From assembly GCF_001295795.1 (NCBI RefSeq), contig NZ_LJHY01000004.1, positions 62,001-126,000 on the forward strand: DNA of 64,000 bases, written 5' to 3'. Each line of letters opens with the position of its first letter. Positions within the stretch are counted from its first letter, which is position 1. Below are positions 7,681-16,580 of the stretch, piece after piece. The notes beneath the pieces are model-generated. The model had not been told where the DNA came from. It was given only the letters and a program-made list of their open reading frames with translations, and did no database searches. The translations under genes and the position numbers were made by a program. Source of the stretch: Novosphingobium sp. AAP83. GTDB taxonomy: Bacteria > Pseudomonadota > Alphaproteobacteria > Sphingomonadales > Sphingomonadaceae.

Positions 7681-8694
7681 ATGCCAAAAATGATGTACCG
7701 CGACGCCGTTGTTACGACGATCGCAGAAGAAATGGCTCGCGACGAAAACGTCGTCTGCCTGGGTGAAGATATTGTCGGTGGCATGGGCACGCCCGGCGGC
7801 CCCGAAGCCATCGGCGGCATCTGGTCAACCTCGACCGGCCTGTTCGGCAAATTCGGCGCTGATCGCGTAATCGATACGCCCATCTCGGAAAGCGCGATCA
7901 TGGGCGCGGCAGCAGGGCTCGCACTCTCGGGCAAGCGCCCGATTGCCGAACTGATGTTTGCCGATTTCATCGGCGTCTCCCTCGACCAGATCTGGAACCA
8001 GCTCGCCAAATTCCGCTACATGTTCGGCGGCAAGACCAAGTGCCCGGCGGTCATCCGCATGGCCTATGGCGCGGGCTACAACGCTGCGGCCCAGCACAGC
8101 CAGGCCGTTCACCAGATCCTCACCGGCATGCCCGGCCTCAAGGTCGTCATGCCCAGCACCCCTGCCGACGTGAAGGGCCTGCTCCGCACCGCCATCCGCG
8201 ATGATGATCCGGTGATCTTCCTTGAACACAAGGCGCTTTACGGGATGAGCGGCGAAGTGCCCGACGATCCTGAATACATGATCCCGTTCGGTCACGCCCG
8301 CCTCAGCCGCGCCGGACAAGACGTCACCATCGTCTCCACCGGCCTCCTCCTCGGCTTTTGCGAAGCGGTGGCGGATAGGCTCGCAGCTGAAGGCATCGGT
8401 TGCGATGTGATCGACCTTCGCACCACCAGCCCGCTCGATGAAGAAACCATCCTCGATTCGGTCGAAGTCACCGGACGCCTGATCGTGGTGGACGAAGCCC
8501 CGCCACGGTGCAGCCTTGCAGGCGACATTTGCGCGCTGGTTGCCGAAAAGGCCTTTGCTGCGCTGAAAGCGCCACCTTTGGCCGTCAATCCGCCACACAC
8601 CCCCGTCCCATTCGCGCGCGAGCTGGAATCTGCCTACCTTCCTTCGGTCGACAAGATCGAAGCGGCGGTGCGCAAGGTTCTCTCTTACCGCTGA
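7681..8694 (+). CDS. Thiamine-dependent 2-oxoacid/acetoin dehydrogenase E1 beta subunit
   Basis: The 337-residue protein matches E1 beta subunits: the transketolase pyrimidine domain with GEDIVGGMGTPGG and DTPISESAIMGAAAGLA, and a C-terminal domain with IDLRTTSPLDEETI and VVDEAPP. I start at the ATG at 7681, sixteen bases after the E1 alpha stop, with GGGGAG upstream; the frame stays open far upstream inside E1 alpha, but that part is a shadow. Together with E1 alpha it forms the alpha2beta2 ThDP enzyme. The E2 gene begins eleven bases after its stop. Confidence 0.92.
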   Translation: MPKMMYRDAVVTTIAEEMARDENVVCLGEDIVGGMGTPGGPEAIGGIWSTSTGLFGKFGADRVIDTPISESAIMGAAAGLALSGKRPIAELMFADFIGVSLDQIWNQLAKFRYMFGGKTKCPAVIRMAYGAGYNAAAQHSQAVHQILTGMPGLKVVMPSTPADVKGLLRTAIRDDDPVIFLEHKALYGMSGEVPDDPEYMIPFGHARLSRAGQDVTIVSTGLLLGFCEAVADRLAAEGIGCDVIDLRTTSPLDEETILDSVEVTGRLIVVDEAPPRCSLAGDICALVAEKAFAALKAPPLAVNPPHTPVPFARELESAYLPSVDKIEAAVRKVLSYR

Positions 8695-8705
8695 GGAGCC
8701 AGAAC

Positions 8706-10148
8706 ATGGCCAATATCCGCCCGTTCTGCATGCCCAAATGGGGCATCGAAATGACCGAGGGCACCATCGCCGAATGGATGGTCAAGGAAGGCGACGCCTT
8801 TACCAAGGGCCAAGTCCTTTGCCTGATCGAAACCGCCAAGATCACCAATGAGGTTGAGGCGGAATACGACGCAGTGCTCAAACGCCTGCTGACACCTGCC
8901 AGCGAAGACGCCCATCCCGTGGGCGCGCTGCTTGGCGTCTTTGCCGATGCCGATACGCCCGATGCCGAAATCGACGCTTTCATCGCAGGCTTCAAGCCCG
9001 CTGAAACATCGGTTGCGGCAAAGTCTGGCAGCAGCGCGCCTGCGTCTGCGCCCGCCGCTGCACCAGCTCCGGCTGCGGCAGAACCTGCACGCGCACCCAG
9101 GAAGATCGTCACCAACCGCGCAATCAGCCCCGAAGCGCTCAAGCTTGCCGAAGCCGAAGGCGTGGACATTGAACCCATCGCAGGATCGGACCGTAATGGC
9201 CGCATCACCTATCAGGATGTGGTCCAGGCCACCCGCCCCGAACGCGCCGCCGCGCTGAAGGGCAGCGCAACGCTGATCGAGGACAGTGCCGAAGCTTTCG
9301 CATCACCACTCGCCCGCCGCCTTGCCGCAACCCACGGCATCGCATTGTCCGGCATCACCGGTACCGGCCCGCGAGGTCGCATTTCAAAGGCCGATGTCCT
9401 TGCACTGGTAAAGCCGACCACGGCGGCTGCGCCCGTGTTCGGTGCTGCGTTCGAACTGGTCGCCAATCCCGCCACGGTCCAACCGTTCGACAAGATCCGC
9501 AAGATCGTCGCCAAACGCCTGACCGAGGCCAAGCAGACCATCCCGCACTTCTATCTGCGCTCATCGGCGCGGGTGGATGATCTGATCGCCTTGCGCAAAA
9601 CCGCCAATGTCGTGCTCGGTGCAAAGGCATCAATCAACGATTACATCGTCAAGGCCGTCGCCCTCGCGCTGGTCCGCCATCCAGATGTCAACGTCCAGGT
9701 TCATGGCGATGCTGTGAACAGCTTTGCCCATGCCGATGTGTCGATCGCCGTGGCCAGCCCCAAAGGCCTTGTCACGCCCATCGTCCGGCAGGCAGACCGC
9801 ATGCACATAGCCCAGATCGCGGCCACCACCCGCGCCCTGATCGACAAGGCACAAGCAGGCAAACTCGGCTATGAAGACATGGACGGCGGCACTTTCTCCG
9901 TCTCGAATCTCGGCATGTTCGGCATCGAAAACTTCGATGCGATCATCAACCCGCCCCAAGGTGCGATCCTTGCCGTGGGCGGGGTGAACCGCGTCGCGGT
10001 CGAGGCGGATAACGGCGAAATCGCGTTCGAAAGCCGTATCTCCTTCACCCTCTCGGTCGATCACCGCGCGATTGATGGCGCGGCAGGTGCGCAGTTCCTG
10101 CAAACCTTCAAGAACCTGCTCGAAGCTCCAGAAGGGCTATTCGCATGA
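8706..10148 (+). CDS. Dihydrolipoamide acyltransferase (E2) of a 2-oxoacid/acetoin dehydrogenase
   Basis: The 480-residue protein has the modular E2 layout. It has one N-terminal lipoyl domain with the lipoyl lysine in LIETAKITNEVEAE, an Ala/Pro linker, and apparently two peripheral-subunit-binding segments (VTNRAISPEALKLAEAEGVD and SPLARRLAATHGIALSGITG). The C-terminal catalytic domain has DHRAIDGAAGAQFL, holding the active-site His and Asp. E2 moves the acyl group from E1 to CoA. The start at 8706 follows GAGGAG. No dihydrolipoamide dehydrogenase (E3) gene is in the window, so E3 must come from elsewhere, as is common. Two binding segments in one E2 are less usual; one may serve E1 and one E3. 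Confidence 0.92.
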   Translation: MANIRPFCMPKWGIEMTEGTIAEWMVKEGDAFTKGQVLCLIETAKITNEVEAEYDAVLKRLLTPASEDAHPVGALLGVFADADTPDAEIDAFIAGFKPAETSVAAKSGSSAPASAPAAAPAPAAAEPARAPRKIVTNRAISPEALKLAEAEGVDIEPIAGSDRNGRITYQDVVQATRPERAAALKGSATLIEDSAEAFASPLARRLAATHGIALSGITGTGPRGRISKADVLALVKPTTAAAPVFGAAFELVANPATVQPFDKIRKIVAKRLTEAKQTIPHFYLRSSARVDDLIALRKTANVVLGAKASINDYIVKAVALALVRHPDVNVQVHGDAVNSFAHADVSIAVASPKGLVTPIVRQADRMHIAQIAATTRALIDKAQAGKLGYEDMDGGTFSVSNLGMFGIENFDAIINPPQGAILAVGGVNRVAVEADNGEIAFESRISFTLSVDHRAIDGAAGAQFLQTFKNLLEAPEGLFA

Positions 10149-10675
10149 CCCGCAAGATCACAGACCTTGGCCCGGTCGGCCAGCTCGCCTATCTCCCGCA
10201 AGACTTTGATGCGGCGGTAAAATACTGGACCGAGACGATGGGCGTCGGCCCGTTCTACCTGATGGAGAACGTGGCGCTGGGCGATTGCAAATACAAAGGT
10301 GTGCCCACAGGCGCGGTCTTTTCCATCGCCATCGCCTATTGGGGAGATGTCCAGATTGAACTGATCCGCGCGGAAAACGCCGAACCATCGATCTACACTG
10401 GCGAATATGCGGTAACCGACCGCCTGCACCACATCTGCATCTTCGTGGATTCCATCGATGAAGCCCGCGCAGCCTGTGCCGATGCGGGCGCGGAGATCCT
10501 TGTTGAGGGAACCGTCGGTGCCGATGGCGCGGTGATCTATGTCGATGCCGGAGGCGGCCCCGGCCACGTCATCGAACTGCTCCAGAACATGACCGGAGCC
10601 GACGGCATCTTCCAGATGATAAAGGATGCCGGCAAGAATTGGGACGGATCGGAACCCTTGCGCAAGCTCGGCTAA
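10145..10675 (+). CDS. VOC (glyoxalase-fold) protein
   Basis: The 176-residue protein has the vicinal-oxygen-chelate fold: GQLAYLPQDFDAAVKYWTE at the start of the first module and RLHHICIFVDSIDEARAAC at the second, with likely metal ligands in HHICIF and the C-terminal GHVIELLQ. It overlaps the E2 stop by four bases (ATGA), so it belongs to the dehydrogenase operon. VOC enzymes include glyoxalases, epimerases and dioxygenases. Similar proteins occur beside steroid- and CoA-side-chain genes, where an epimerase or isomerase role is possible. The reaction is unknown. Confidence 0.8.
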   Translation: MTRKITDLGPVGQLAYLPQDFDAAVKYWTETMGVGPFYLMENVALGDCKYKGVPTGAVFSIAIAYWGDVQIELIRAENAEPSIYTGEYAVTDRLHHICIFVDSIDEARAACADAGAEILVEGTVGADGAVIYVDAGGGPGHVIELLQNMTGADGIFQMIKDAGKNWDGSEPLRKLG

Positions 10676-10755
10676 TCGCCTGATTCCATCTCTCGTTATG
10701 CACGATCCGGCGCGTTGTTAACGCGCCGGTCAACGCCTTGTGCCAGACTTCGCCG

Positions 10756-11421
10756 ATGGGCATAAAAGTCGTTACCGCGCTGCTATTGGCCACGCTGCTC
10801 GCGGGTTGCGCCGGTGCGCCCGATGGGCCGCAACGCCCTCCTGCGCGAAATACGGGCGCAGCTATCAACCAGACCCCGCAAGGACGGGCCTGCCTTGCCA
10901 GCCTGGGCACAGCGCAAGCAAACTTCACCCCGCTGCCCGATCGCTTCTTTGGCGCAGGCTGCGCCACACAGGGCACGGTCAGGCTGGACTGGCTGCAAGG
11001 CGATGCCGGACGCTTGGCGATCACCAACCTCGGCCCCGTTTCTTGCCCCTTGGCGCTCGCCATGCAAAATTGGGTGCGGTTTGGCGTAGACCGCGCTGCC
11101 CGCCAGATCCTCGGCAGTCCGCTCGCCCGGATCGAAACGATGGGCAGTTATTCCTGCCGCAATGTGGCGGGCACGCGGCGGCTCTCTGCCCACGCCACCG
11201 CCAACGCGGTGGATATCGCCGCCTTCCGCCTTGCCGATGGGCGGCGCATCAGCGTGCTGGGCGATTGGAACGCCACCTCGCCGCAGATCCGCGCCTTCCT
11301 GCGCACCATCCGCGATAGCGCCTGCAAGCGCTTCGGCACCGTCCTCACGCCCGAATACAACGCCGCGCACCGTGATCACCTGCACCTCGAAACCAGCGCC
11401 ATGCGCCCACTTTGCCGCTAA
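10756..11421 (+). CDS. Extensin-like domain lipoprotein
   Basis: I start at the ATG at 10756, which gives a 221-residue protein with a lipoprotein signal (VVTALLLATLLAGCAG, lipobox LAGC), so it is predicted to be exported and lipidated. The rest matches the extensin-like C-terminal domain: the repeated Cys residues, YSCRNVAGTRRLSAHATANAVDIAAF, and the C-terminal HRDHLHLE. The HxxxxxxxD and HxH pattern is that of zinc D-Ala-D-Ala-type peptidases, so a peptidoglycan-related role is likely, although members are mostly uncharacterised. An upstream in-frame TTG would add six residues without improving the signal peptide. Confidence 0.8.
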   Translation: MGIKVVTALLLATLLAGCAGAPDGPQRPPARNTGAAINQTPQGRACLASLGTAQANFTPLPDRFFGAGCATQGTVRLDWLQGDAGRLAITNLGPVSCPLALAMQNWVRFGVDRAARQILGSPLARIETMGSYSCRNVAGTRRLSAHATANAVDIAAFRLADGRRISVLGDWNATSPQIRAFLRTIRDSACKRFGTVLTPEYNAAHRDHLHLETSAMRPLCR

Positions 11422-11486
11422 ACGCACAAGAAAAAGGCAGGGTTTTGCGCCCCGCCCGTTTCAAAACATGCTGATCGGTATCGGGA

Positions 11487-12113
11487 TCAAGCGGCGATGT
11501 CGTCCAGCCCCGTTGCCTCGATGCGCAACCGCACCGCTTCGGCAGCGTGGCGCGCGCCGAGTTTGCCCATCATCTTCATACGGTGGATTTCCACGGTGCG
11601 CGGGCTGATATCCAGTTCGCGTGCGATGGCCTTGTTGCTGCACCCTTCGGCCAGCCGGTCCAGCACTTCGCGCTCGCGTGTGCTGAGCCGCGATATACGC
11701 TGGCGCGCTTCTGCTGCGCGGGCACGTTGTGCGCGGAATGAATCCGCCTCACGCGCCGCTTGCGAAACCGCTTCGTTCAACGGCGCGATCTGTGATGGCA
11801 TGGCCAGATAATCCAGCGCGCCCGCCTTGATCGCACGAACCACCGCCGAAGTTTCAGGCGTTTCTGCAATAGCGATAACCGGAAGCCAGTGCCCTGCGCG
11901 CATCATCGCGGCAATCAGGTTAGGGATGCCTTCCCCCACCGGATCGTCTTGCGCCAGCACAAGGCCGCCGGATGGCGCGTGCGCCAAAAGCTCCTCTGCG
12001 CTTGCATAGATTTCAGCATGATGTCCCGCTGCAAAAGCAAGACGTGCCAGTTGAGCCCTGCGGGCGGTGTCACCATCTAGGATGTGAAGGGTTACGCGAT
12101 CAGCCATAACCAT
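11487..12113 (-). CDS. FixJ-type response regulator with a degenerate receiver
   Basis: The 208-residue protein has a receiver-like domain (about 8-120) and a LuxR/FixJ helix-turn-helix at 143-200, beginning LSTREREVLDRL. In the receiver the phosphoacceptor position falls on Ala54 (LVLAQDDP, where FixJ-type proteins have LVLDVRMP), the switch Thr is replaced by Ala83, and the conserved Lys before Pro is Met105 (YLAMPSQ). An acidic pocket partly remains (LDGD). So it is probably not regulated by phosphorylation but may sense a ligand or partner. No histidine kinase gene is near. A second ATG two codons in (12107) could also be the start. Confidence 0.85.
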   Translation of the reverse strand: MVMADRVTLHILDGDTARRAQLARLAFAAGHHAEIYASAEELLAHAPSGGLVLAQDDPVGEGIPNLIAAMMRAGHWLPVIAIAETPETSAVVRAIKAGALDYLAMPSQIAPLNEAVSQAAREADSFRAQRARAAEARQRISRLSTREREVLDRLAEGCSNKAIARELDISPRTVEIHRMKMMGKLGARHAAEAVRLRIEATGLDDIAA

Positions 12114-12379
12114 AGTTAGTGACCCGTATGAAAAATAAAGCCATAGGGGTTAGTTTCGGAATGAACCGATTATCCAGAGGATTCAGGCAAACATACAGGT
12201 TTTTGCTTAGGAGCATCGCTTCAGGAACGGATCATTACCTTATGCGTTTTGGCGAAAAAACCGCAGCGCGCCGCTGAAATCGGTTCAACCAGATAGCAAT
12301 GCGGCAAAATTCAGAAGCTTTGCGTTAACCATTTCTCCGAGCCTTAATGCAGGGAATTGATCGGCAAGGCGTGGTAAAT

Positions 12380-13138
12380 TCAATTCGGTTCTTCACCATC
12401 CTGTTGGAAAGTGTATTCCGGCAAGGAATGGAAAGCCTGCCGTAAAGCCTCGCTCCAACTGGATGAAATTGCAGTGAAATAAGGGTCATTGGCCATGATC
12501 CGGCGCTGGTGCAGCGGCTCGAAACGGTCACGTTCGATCACCATGAGATCCAGCGGCAAGCCCACCGAAAGATTGGCAGCCAGCGTGGAATCGAAGGAAA
12601 CCATTAACAGCTTGACCGCATCTTCAAAGCTCATCGTCCGGTCGTAACCACGCAAAAGAATCGGGCGGCCATATTTAGTCTCACCGATCTGGAAGAACGG
12701 CGTATCAAAACTGGCTTCGATGAAATTCCCTTCCGGATAGATCATGAACAGGCGCGGTTCCATGTCCTCGATCTGGCCCGCCACAATCATCGAGGCAGTA
12801 AAGCGTGGCCCTTCGGATTGCATGCCGCCATCCTGCCGCCCCTCGATCACACTGCGCAGCAAACCGCCCACTTGCGTTGCCACCTGAAACATCGTTTGCG
12901 CTTCAAGGATGGATGGGCGACGGTCGCTGGGCGCTTTGTTGCGCTCTTCCAATTGCGAAATCACCGCTTGCGTCGTGGCAAGATTGCCAGCGGTCATGAT
13001 CGTGATCTGGCGCTCCCCCGGGACCGACCAGTGGAACATCTTGCGGAACACCGATATGTTATCGACGCCCGAATTGGTGCGGGTATCGCTCATCAGGACA
13101 AGTCCCTTGTCGAGCACCATTCCCACGCAATACGTCAT
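12380..13138 (-). CDS. Anbu (proteasome beta-like) N-terminal-nucleophile peptidase
   Basis: The 252-residue protein begins MTYCVGMVLDKGLVLMSDTRTNSG, the N-terminal pattern of Anbu, the bacterial ancestral proteasome beta-like subunit. After removal of Met the Thr2 would be the nucleophile, and the Asp of SDTRTN and Lys of RKMFHW match conserved positions. Anbu assembles into open rings or helical dodecamers; its natural substrate is not established. It is the last gene of a leftward operon with an ATP-grasp protein, an alpha-E protein and a transglutaminase-like protein, the usual set. That set has been predicted to make and remodel a peptide or isopeptide tag, but direct proof is lacking. 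Confidence 0.92.
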   Translation of the reverse strand: MTYCVGMVLDKGLVLMSDTRTNSGVDNISVFRKMFHWSVPGERQITIMTAGNLATTQAVISQLEERNKAPSDRRPSILEAQTMFQVATQVGGLLRSVIEGRQDGGMQSEGPRFTASMIVAGQIEDMEPRLFMIYPEGNFIEASFDTPFFQIGETKYGRPILLRGYDRTMSFEDAVKLLMVSFDSTLAANLSVGLPLDLMVIERDRFEPLHQRRIMANDPYFTAISSSWSEALRQAFHSLPEYTFQQDGEEPN

Positions 13139-13233
13139 GCCTTGCCCCGATTTTTCCTGTCGCGCTCTTAACCCGTCATGCTGCGCTTGGCAGCCAATGA
13201 CCGAATCCGGCGTCTCTAAGTCGTATAGCAGCT

Positions 13234-14046
13234 TTATTGCTCGATGTGCTGTTGTTCCACAGCCAGCTTGACATGCATGGCCTCGTCACGCGCGCCATAT
13301 CGTATACCGGTGATCGGTGCTGCATCCTTATAGTCGCGTCCGGTCGCCACGCGGACATAGCGCGCATCCGGGCTGATCCCGTTCGAGATATCAAACCCCA
13401 CCCAGCCCAGCCCCTCGACATGCGCCTCGGCCCAGGCGTGGCCTGCGTCCTGTTCGATCCGGTCATCCATCATAAGATAACCGCTGACATAGCGCGCCGG
13501 AATGCCAATCGAACGCGCCGCGCCTATAAACACATGGGCATGATCTTGGCACACCCCACGCCCTGCGACCAGAACGCCCTCTGCCGTTGTCGCCGAATCG
13601 GTATAGCCAGCAGCATATTCCACGCGCTCCCGGATCAACGCCGAAAGGTTGTGCAGCGATGTCAGGACATTGGCCTCGGCAGGCAGGCCGCTCAGCAGGC
13701 CGCGTGTCCTTGGCCCGGTGCGCGTCAGATCGGTCTGCTCAAGAAACTGCCACATCGGCATAAAACCGGAATGGCGGCCGATGATCCCGGCCTCGTCATT
13801 GGTATCGACCAGCCCCTCGCACCGGATGGTCACTTCGCTGGTGCCTGCATCGAACGAGATCAGCGAGACATGATTGCAATTGGCATCGTCATATTCCACC
13901 TGCAGTTGCGCGCCTTCGAAGGTCATCTTCCATTCGATCACGCGCTGCCCGGACGTCGTCTTGGGCATCAGGCGCAAGCGTTGCAGGCCCCGGCTCACAG
14001 GCCCGGAAAACACGTAATGCGTGGTATGGTCAACGGCGATGCGCAT
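13234..14046 (-). CDS. Transglutaminase-like (cysteine peptidase fold) protein of the Anbu operon
   Basis: The 270-residue protein has an N-terminal bacterial transglutaminase-associated domain (MRIAVDHTTHYVFS) and a transglutaminase core. The catalytic Cys166 lies in GRGVCQDHAHVF, His203 in DAGHAWAEA and Asp219 in GFDISNG, so the triad is complete. Such proteins usually act as proteases or amidases, not crosslinkers. It sits nine bases after the alpha-E gene stop and before Anbu, and is always found with these partners in this operon type. It may cut or transfer a peptide made by the ATP-grasp protein, which is inference. Confidence 0.92.
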   Translation of the reverse strand: MRIAVDHTTHYVFSGPVSRGLQRLRLMPKTTSGQRVIEWKMTFEGAQLQVEYDDANCNHVSLISFDAGTSEVTIRCEGLVDTNDEAGIIGRHSGFMPMWQFLEQTDLTRTGPRTRGLLSGLPAEANVLTSLHNLSALIRERVEYAAGYTDSATTAEGVLVAGRGVCQDHAHVFIGAARSIGIPARYVSGYLMMDDRIEQDAGHAWAEAHVEGLGWVGFDISNGISPDARYVRVATGRDYKDAAPITGIRYGARDEAMHVKLAVEQQHIEQ

Positions 14047-14054
14047 GGGCGGCC

Positions 14055-15002
14055 TTATTCTGTAAAACGGTAATCACGCTGGATTTGCAGCGCGAGCGCG
14101 GTATTGGCGCGGATAAACTTGCCGATAAACTCGTGCAGCCCTTGCTCGAAAATGCTCTCGATCGTCGTGGTGTGGAATTGGCACGCCGCATCGCCCAGCA
14201 TTTCGTGGCTCTTCACCTCGCTGCCATATTCGCGCGCAAGGCTGGCCAGATTGGATCGCAGCTTGGAATAGCAAAACGCCAGACTGCGCGGAAAACGCTC
14301 ATCCAGAATCAGAAACTCGGCGATCCCGCGCGGGTCCATGCGCCCCGCATTCAGCCAGCGATAAGCCCGTTCACCGGCCACAGATCGCAGCACGTTTTCC
14401 CACTGCACATTGTCCAGGCTGGACCCAACATAGGACACCGAAGGCAATAGCACATAATACTTCACGTCAAGGATACGCGCGGTATTGTCCGCCCGTTCTA
14501 TAAAGCTGCCAATCCGCGCAAAGTTGTAAATCTCGTTGCGCAGCATGGTGCCTTCCATCGCCCCGCGCACTTGCGTCGCCTGCCGCCGCACCAGATCGAG
14601 CACAGCGCCCAGCCGCGTTTCGGTAACCGGCCGCGCCAGCGCCTCGCGCAATTGCATCCAGCCATCGTTGACTGATTCCCACACCTCGCGCGTGATCCCG
14701 CCACGCACCATGCGCGCATTGGTCCGCGCAGCCTCGGTAATCGCCAGAATGCTACCCGGGTTGTCCTTGTCGCGCAGGATAAAGTTGAACACGTGGGGGC
14801 CGGTATAATCGGTCCCGTACCGCGCCTCGAACGCCTGCCGCAACCCCAGCGTGACGATAAGCGACCGCCACTCATCCACCGCGTCAGACGCAGAACGCGT
14901 CAGCGCCATACGGAAACCCGCCTCGATCAGGCGGGAAACATTTTCCGCCCGCTCAAGATAACGGAACAACCAGAATATACCGTTTGCCGATCTACCTAAC
15001 AT
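14055..15002 (-). CDS. Alpha-E domain protein (DUF403)
   Basis: The 315-residue, largely helical protein begins MLGRSANGIFWLFRYLERAENVSRLIE, the hallmark of the alpha-E (DUF403) family, with further family segments such as SYVGSSLDNVQWENVLRS and FLILDERFPRSLAFC. Alpha-E proteins occur almost only beside a circularly permuted ATP-grasp protein and a transglutaminase-like protein. Their function is unknown; a role as scaffold or substrate-handling partner in peptide ligation has been proposed. The start codon overlaps the stop of the ATP-grasp gene. Confidence 0.92.
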   Translation of the reverse strand: MLGRSANGIFWLFRYLERAENVSRLIEAGFRMALTRSASDAVDEWRSLIVTLGLRQAFEARYGTDYTGPHVFNFILRDKDNPGSILAITEAARTNARMVRGGITREVWESVNDGWMQLREALARPVTETRLGAVLDLVRRQATQVRGAMEGTMLRNEIYNFARIGSFIERADNTARILDVKYYVLLPSVSYVGSSLDNVQWENVLRSVAGERAYRWLNAGRMDPRGIAEFLILDERFPRSLAFCYSKLRSNLASLAREYGSEVKSHEMLGDAACQFHTTTIESIFEQGLHEFIGKFIRANTALALQIQRDYRFTE

Positions 15003-16435
15003 CAGTCGTCCAGTACCCAGCTATCCTTGGTGCCCCCGCCTTGCGATGAATTGACCACCAGTGATCCCTTTTTCAGCGCTACCCGCGTCAACCCGCCCGG
15101 CGTAATGTCGATCCCGTTGGGGCTGACCAGCACGAAGGGCCGCAAATCGACGTGGCGCGGCGCAAGCCCCGCCTTGGTCAGGATCGGCACGGTGGAAAGC
15201 GCCAGCGTTGGCTGTGCGATATAGTTCTCAGGCCGCGCCCGCAGCTTGGCTTCAAACACAGCCAGTTCCTTCTTGGAAGACGTAGGCCCGATCAGCATCC
15301 CGTAACCGCCCGAACCGTGGACTTCCTTGACCACCAGCTCGGCCAAATTATCCAGCACATATTGCAGTGATTCCGGCTCCGAACAGCGCCACGTCGGCAC
15401 GTTCTGCAAGATCGGTTTTTCGCCGGTATAGAACTCGACGATTTCGGGCATGAACGAATAGATCGCTTTATCGTCGGAAATCCCCGTGCCCGGCGCATTG
15501 GCAATCGTGATCCCGCCTGCGCGGTAAACATCCATGATGCCCGATACGCCCAGCATGCTCTGCGGGTTGAACATCAGCGGATCAAGGTATTCATCGTCCA
15601 CCCGGCGGTACAGCACGTCAATCGGCTCATACCCGCGCGTGGTGCGCATCGCGATGCGCCCGTTTTCCGCGCGCAAATCGCTGCCATCAACCAGTTCGGC
15701 ACCCATCTGGTCTGCCAGAAACGCATGTTCGAAATAGGCGGAGTTATAAATCCCCGGTGTCAGCACCGCCACCAGCGGCGTCTTGCGATCACACGCAGGC
15801 GGTGCGCACGCGGCCAGACTGCGGGCCAGACGGCGCGGATAATCCGAAACCTCGCGCACCCGCACCCGGGTGAACAGCTCGGGGAACATCGCCATCATCG
15901 TCTCGCGGTTCTCCAGCATGTAGGAGACACCGGACGGGGTGCGGGCGTTATCCTCCAGCACCATGAAATCATCCTCGCCCGTGCGGACAAGATCGATCCC
16001 GACGATGTGCGTATAAACCCCGCCCGGCGGCGTGAAGCCCACCATTTCAGGCAGAAACGCCACGTTGTTTTTCAAAAGGCGCGCAGGCAAACGGCCCGAC
16101 CGCACAATTTCCTGCCGGTGATACAAATCGTGCAGGAACGCGTTCAGCGCCCGCACCCGTTGTTCAATCCCGCGCGAAAGCTTGCGCCATTGCTGTGCGG
16201 TGATGATCCGGGGAACCATATCGAACGGGATCAGCCGCTCTTCGGCGTCCTCGTTCCCGTAAACATTGAAGGTGATGCCAGTGCGGCGGAAGAAGGCCTC
16301 AGCCTCGCTACCTTTGCGCCGCAACAAATCGGCTGGTTGTTCATCATGCCATTGGCAGTAACCGGCATAGGCAGAGCGCACCGAACCATCGGCATCGAGC
16401 ATCTCGTCATATGACGCGGATAAAGGTTTTTTCAT
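15002..16435 (-). CDS. Circularly permuted ATP-grasp type 2 protein
   Basis: I take the ATG at 16435 as start, giving 477 residues; an earlier in-frame start would add a basic tail without homology. The protein has the circularly permuted ATP-grasp type 2 pattern with FNVYGNEDAEERLIPFD, VLEDNARTPSGVSYMLENR, and the ATP-binding KEVHGSGGYGMLIGP region. ATP-grasp enzymes join a carboxylate to an amine or thiol via an acyl-phosphate; in this gene context peptide-bond formation is predicted. It is the first gene of the Anbu operon. The substrate is unknown. Confidence 0.92.
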   Translation of the reverse strand: MKKPLSASYDEMLDADGSVRSAYAGYCQWHDEQPADLLRRKGSEAEAFFRRTGITFNVYGNEDAEERLIPFDMVPRIITAQQWRKLSRGIEQRVRALNAFLHDLYHRQEIVRSGRLPARLLKNNVAFLPEMVGFTPPGGVYTHIVGIDLVRTGEDDFMVLEDNARTPSGVSYMLENRETMMAMFPELFTRVRVREVSDYPRRLARSLAACAPPACDRKTPLVAVLTPGIYNSAYFEHAFLADQMGAELVDGSDLRAENGRIAMRTTRGYEPIDVLYRRVDDEYLDPLMFNPQSMLGVSGIMDVYRAGGITIANAPGTGISDDKAIYSFMPEIVEFYTGEKPILQNVPTWRCSEPESLQYVLDNLAELVVKEVHGSGGYGMLIGPTSSKKELAVFEAKLRARPENYIAQPTLALSTVPILTKAGLAPRHVDLRPFVLVSPNGIDITPGGLTRVALKKGSLVVNSSQGGGTKDSWVLDD

Positions 16436-16580
16436 TGGCACATCCCGTCTGTATCTCAAGCTGGCACAACGGATCGGGTTTGCCAAGCGCATCCATGTTG
16501 CACTTGCGAAATAAATTTTGCGTCAAATTGTAACGATGGGCAGGCCCAGAGGGATTAGGCGGGGGGATCAGGCAGTGCGG

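Noticed and set aside
12114..12379. Small gene or RNA between the FixJ-type gene and Anbu
   Set aside because: No open frame with a ribosome site and no clear hairpin; I see nothing in it beyond possible promoter sequence.
13237..14073. A plus-strand frame of 278 codons
   Set aside because: It is antisense to the transglutaminase-like gene with an intact catalytic triad.
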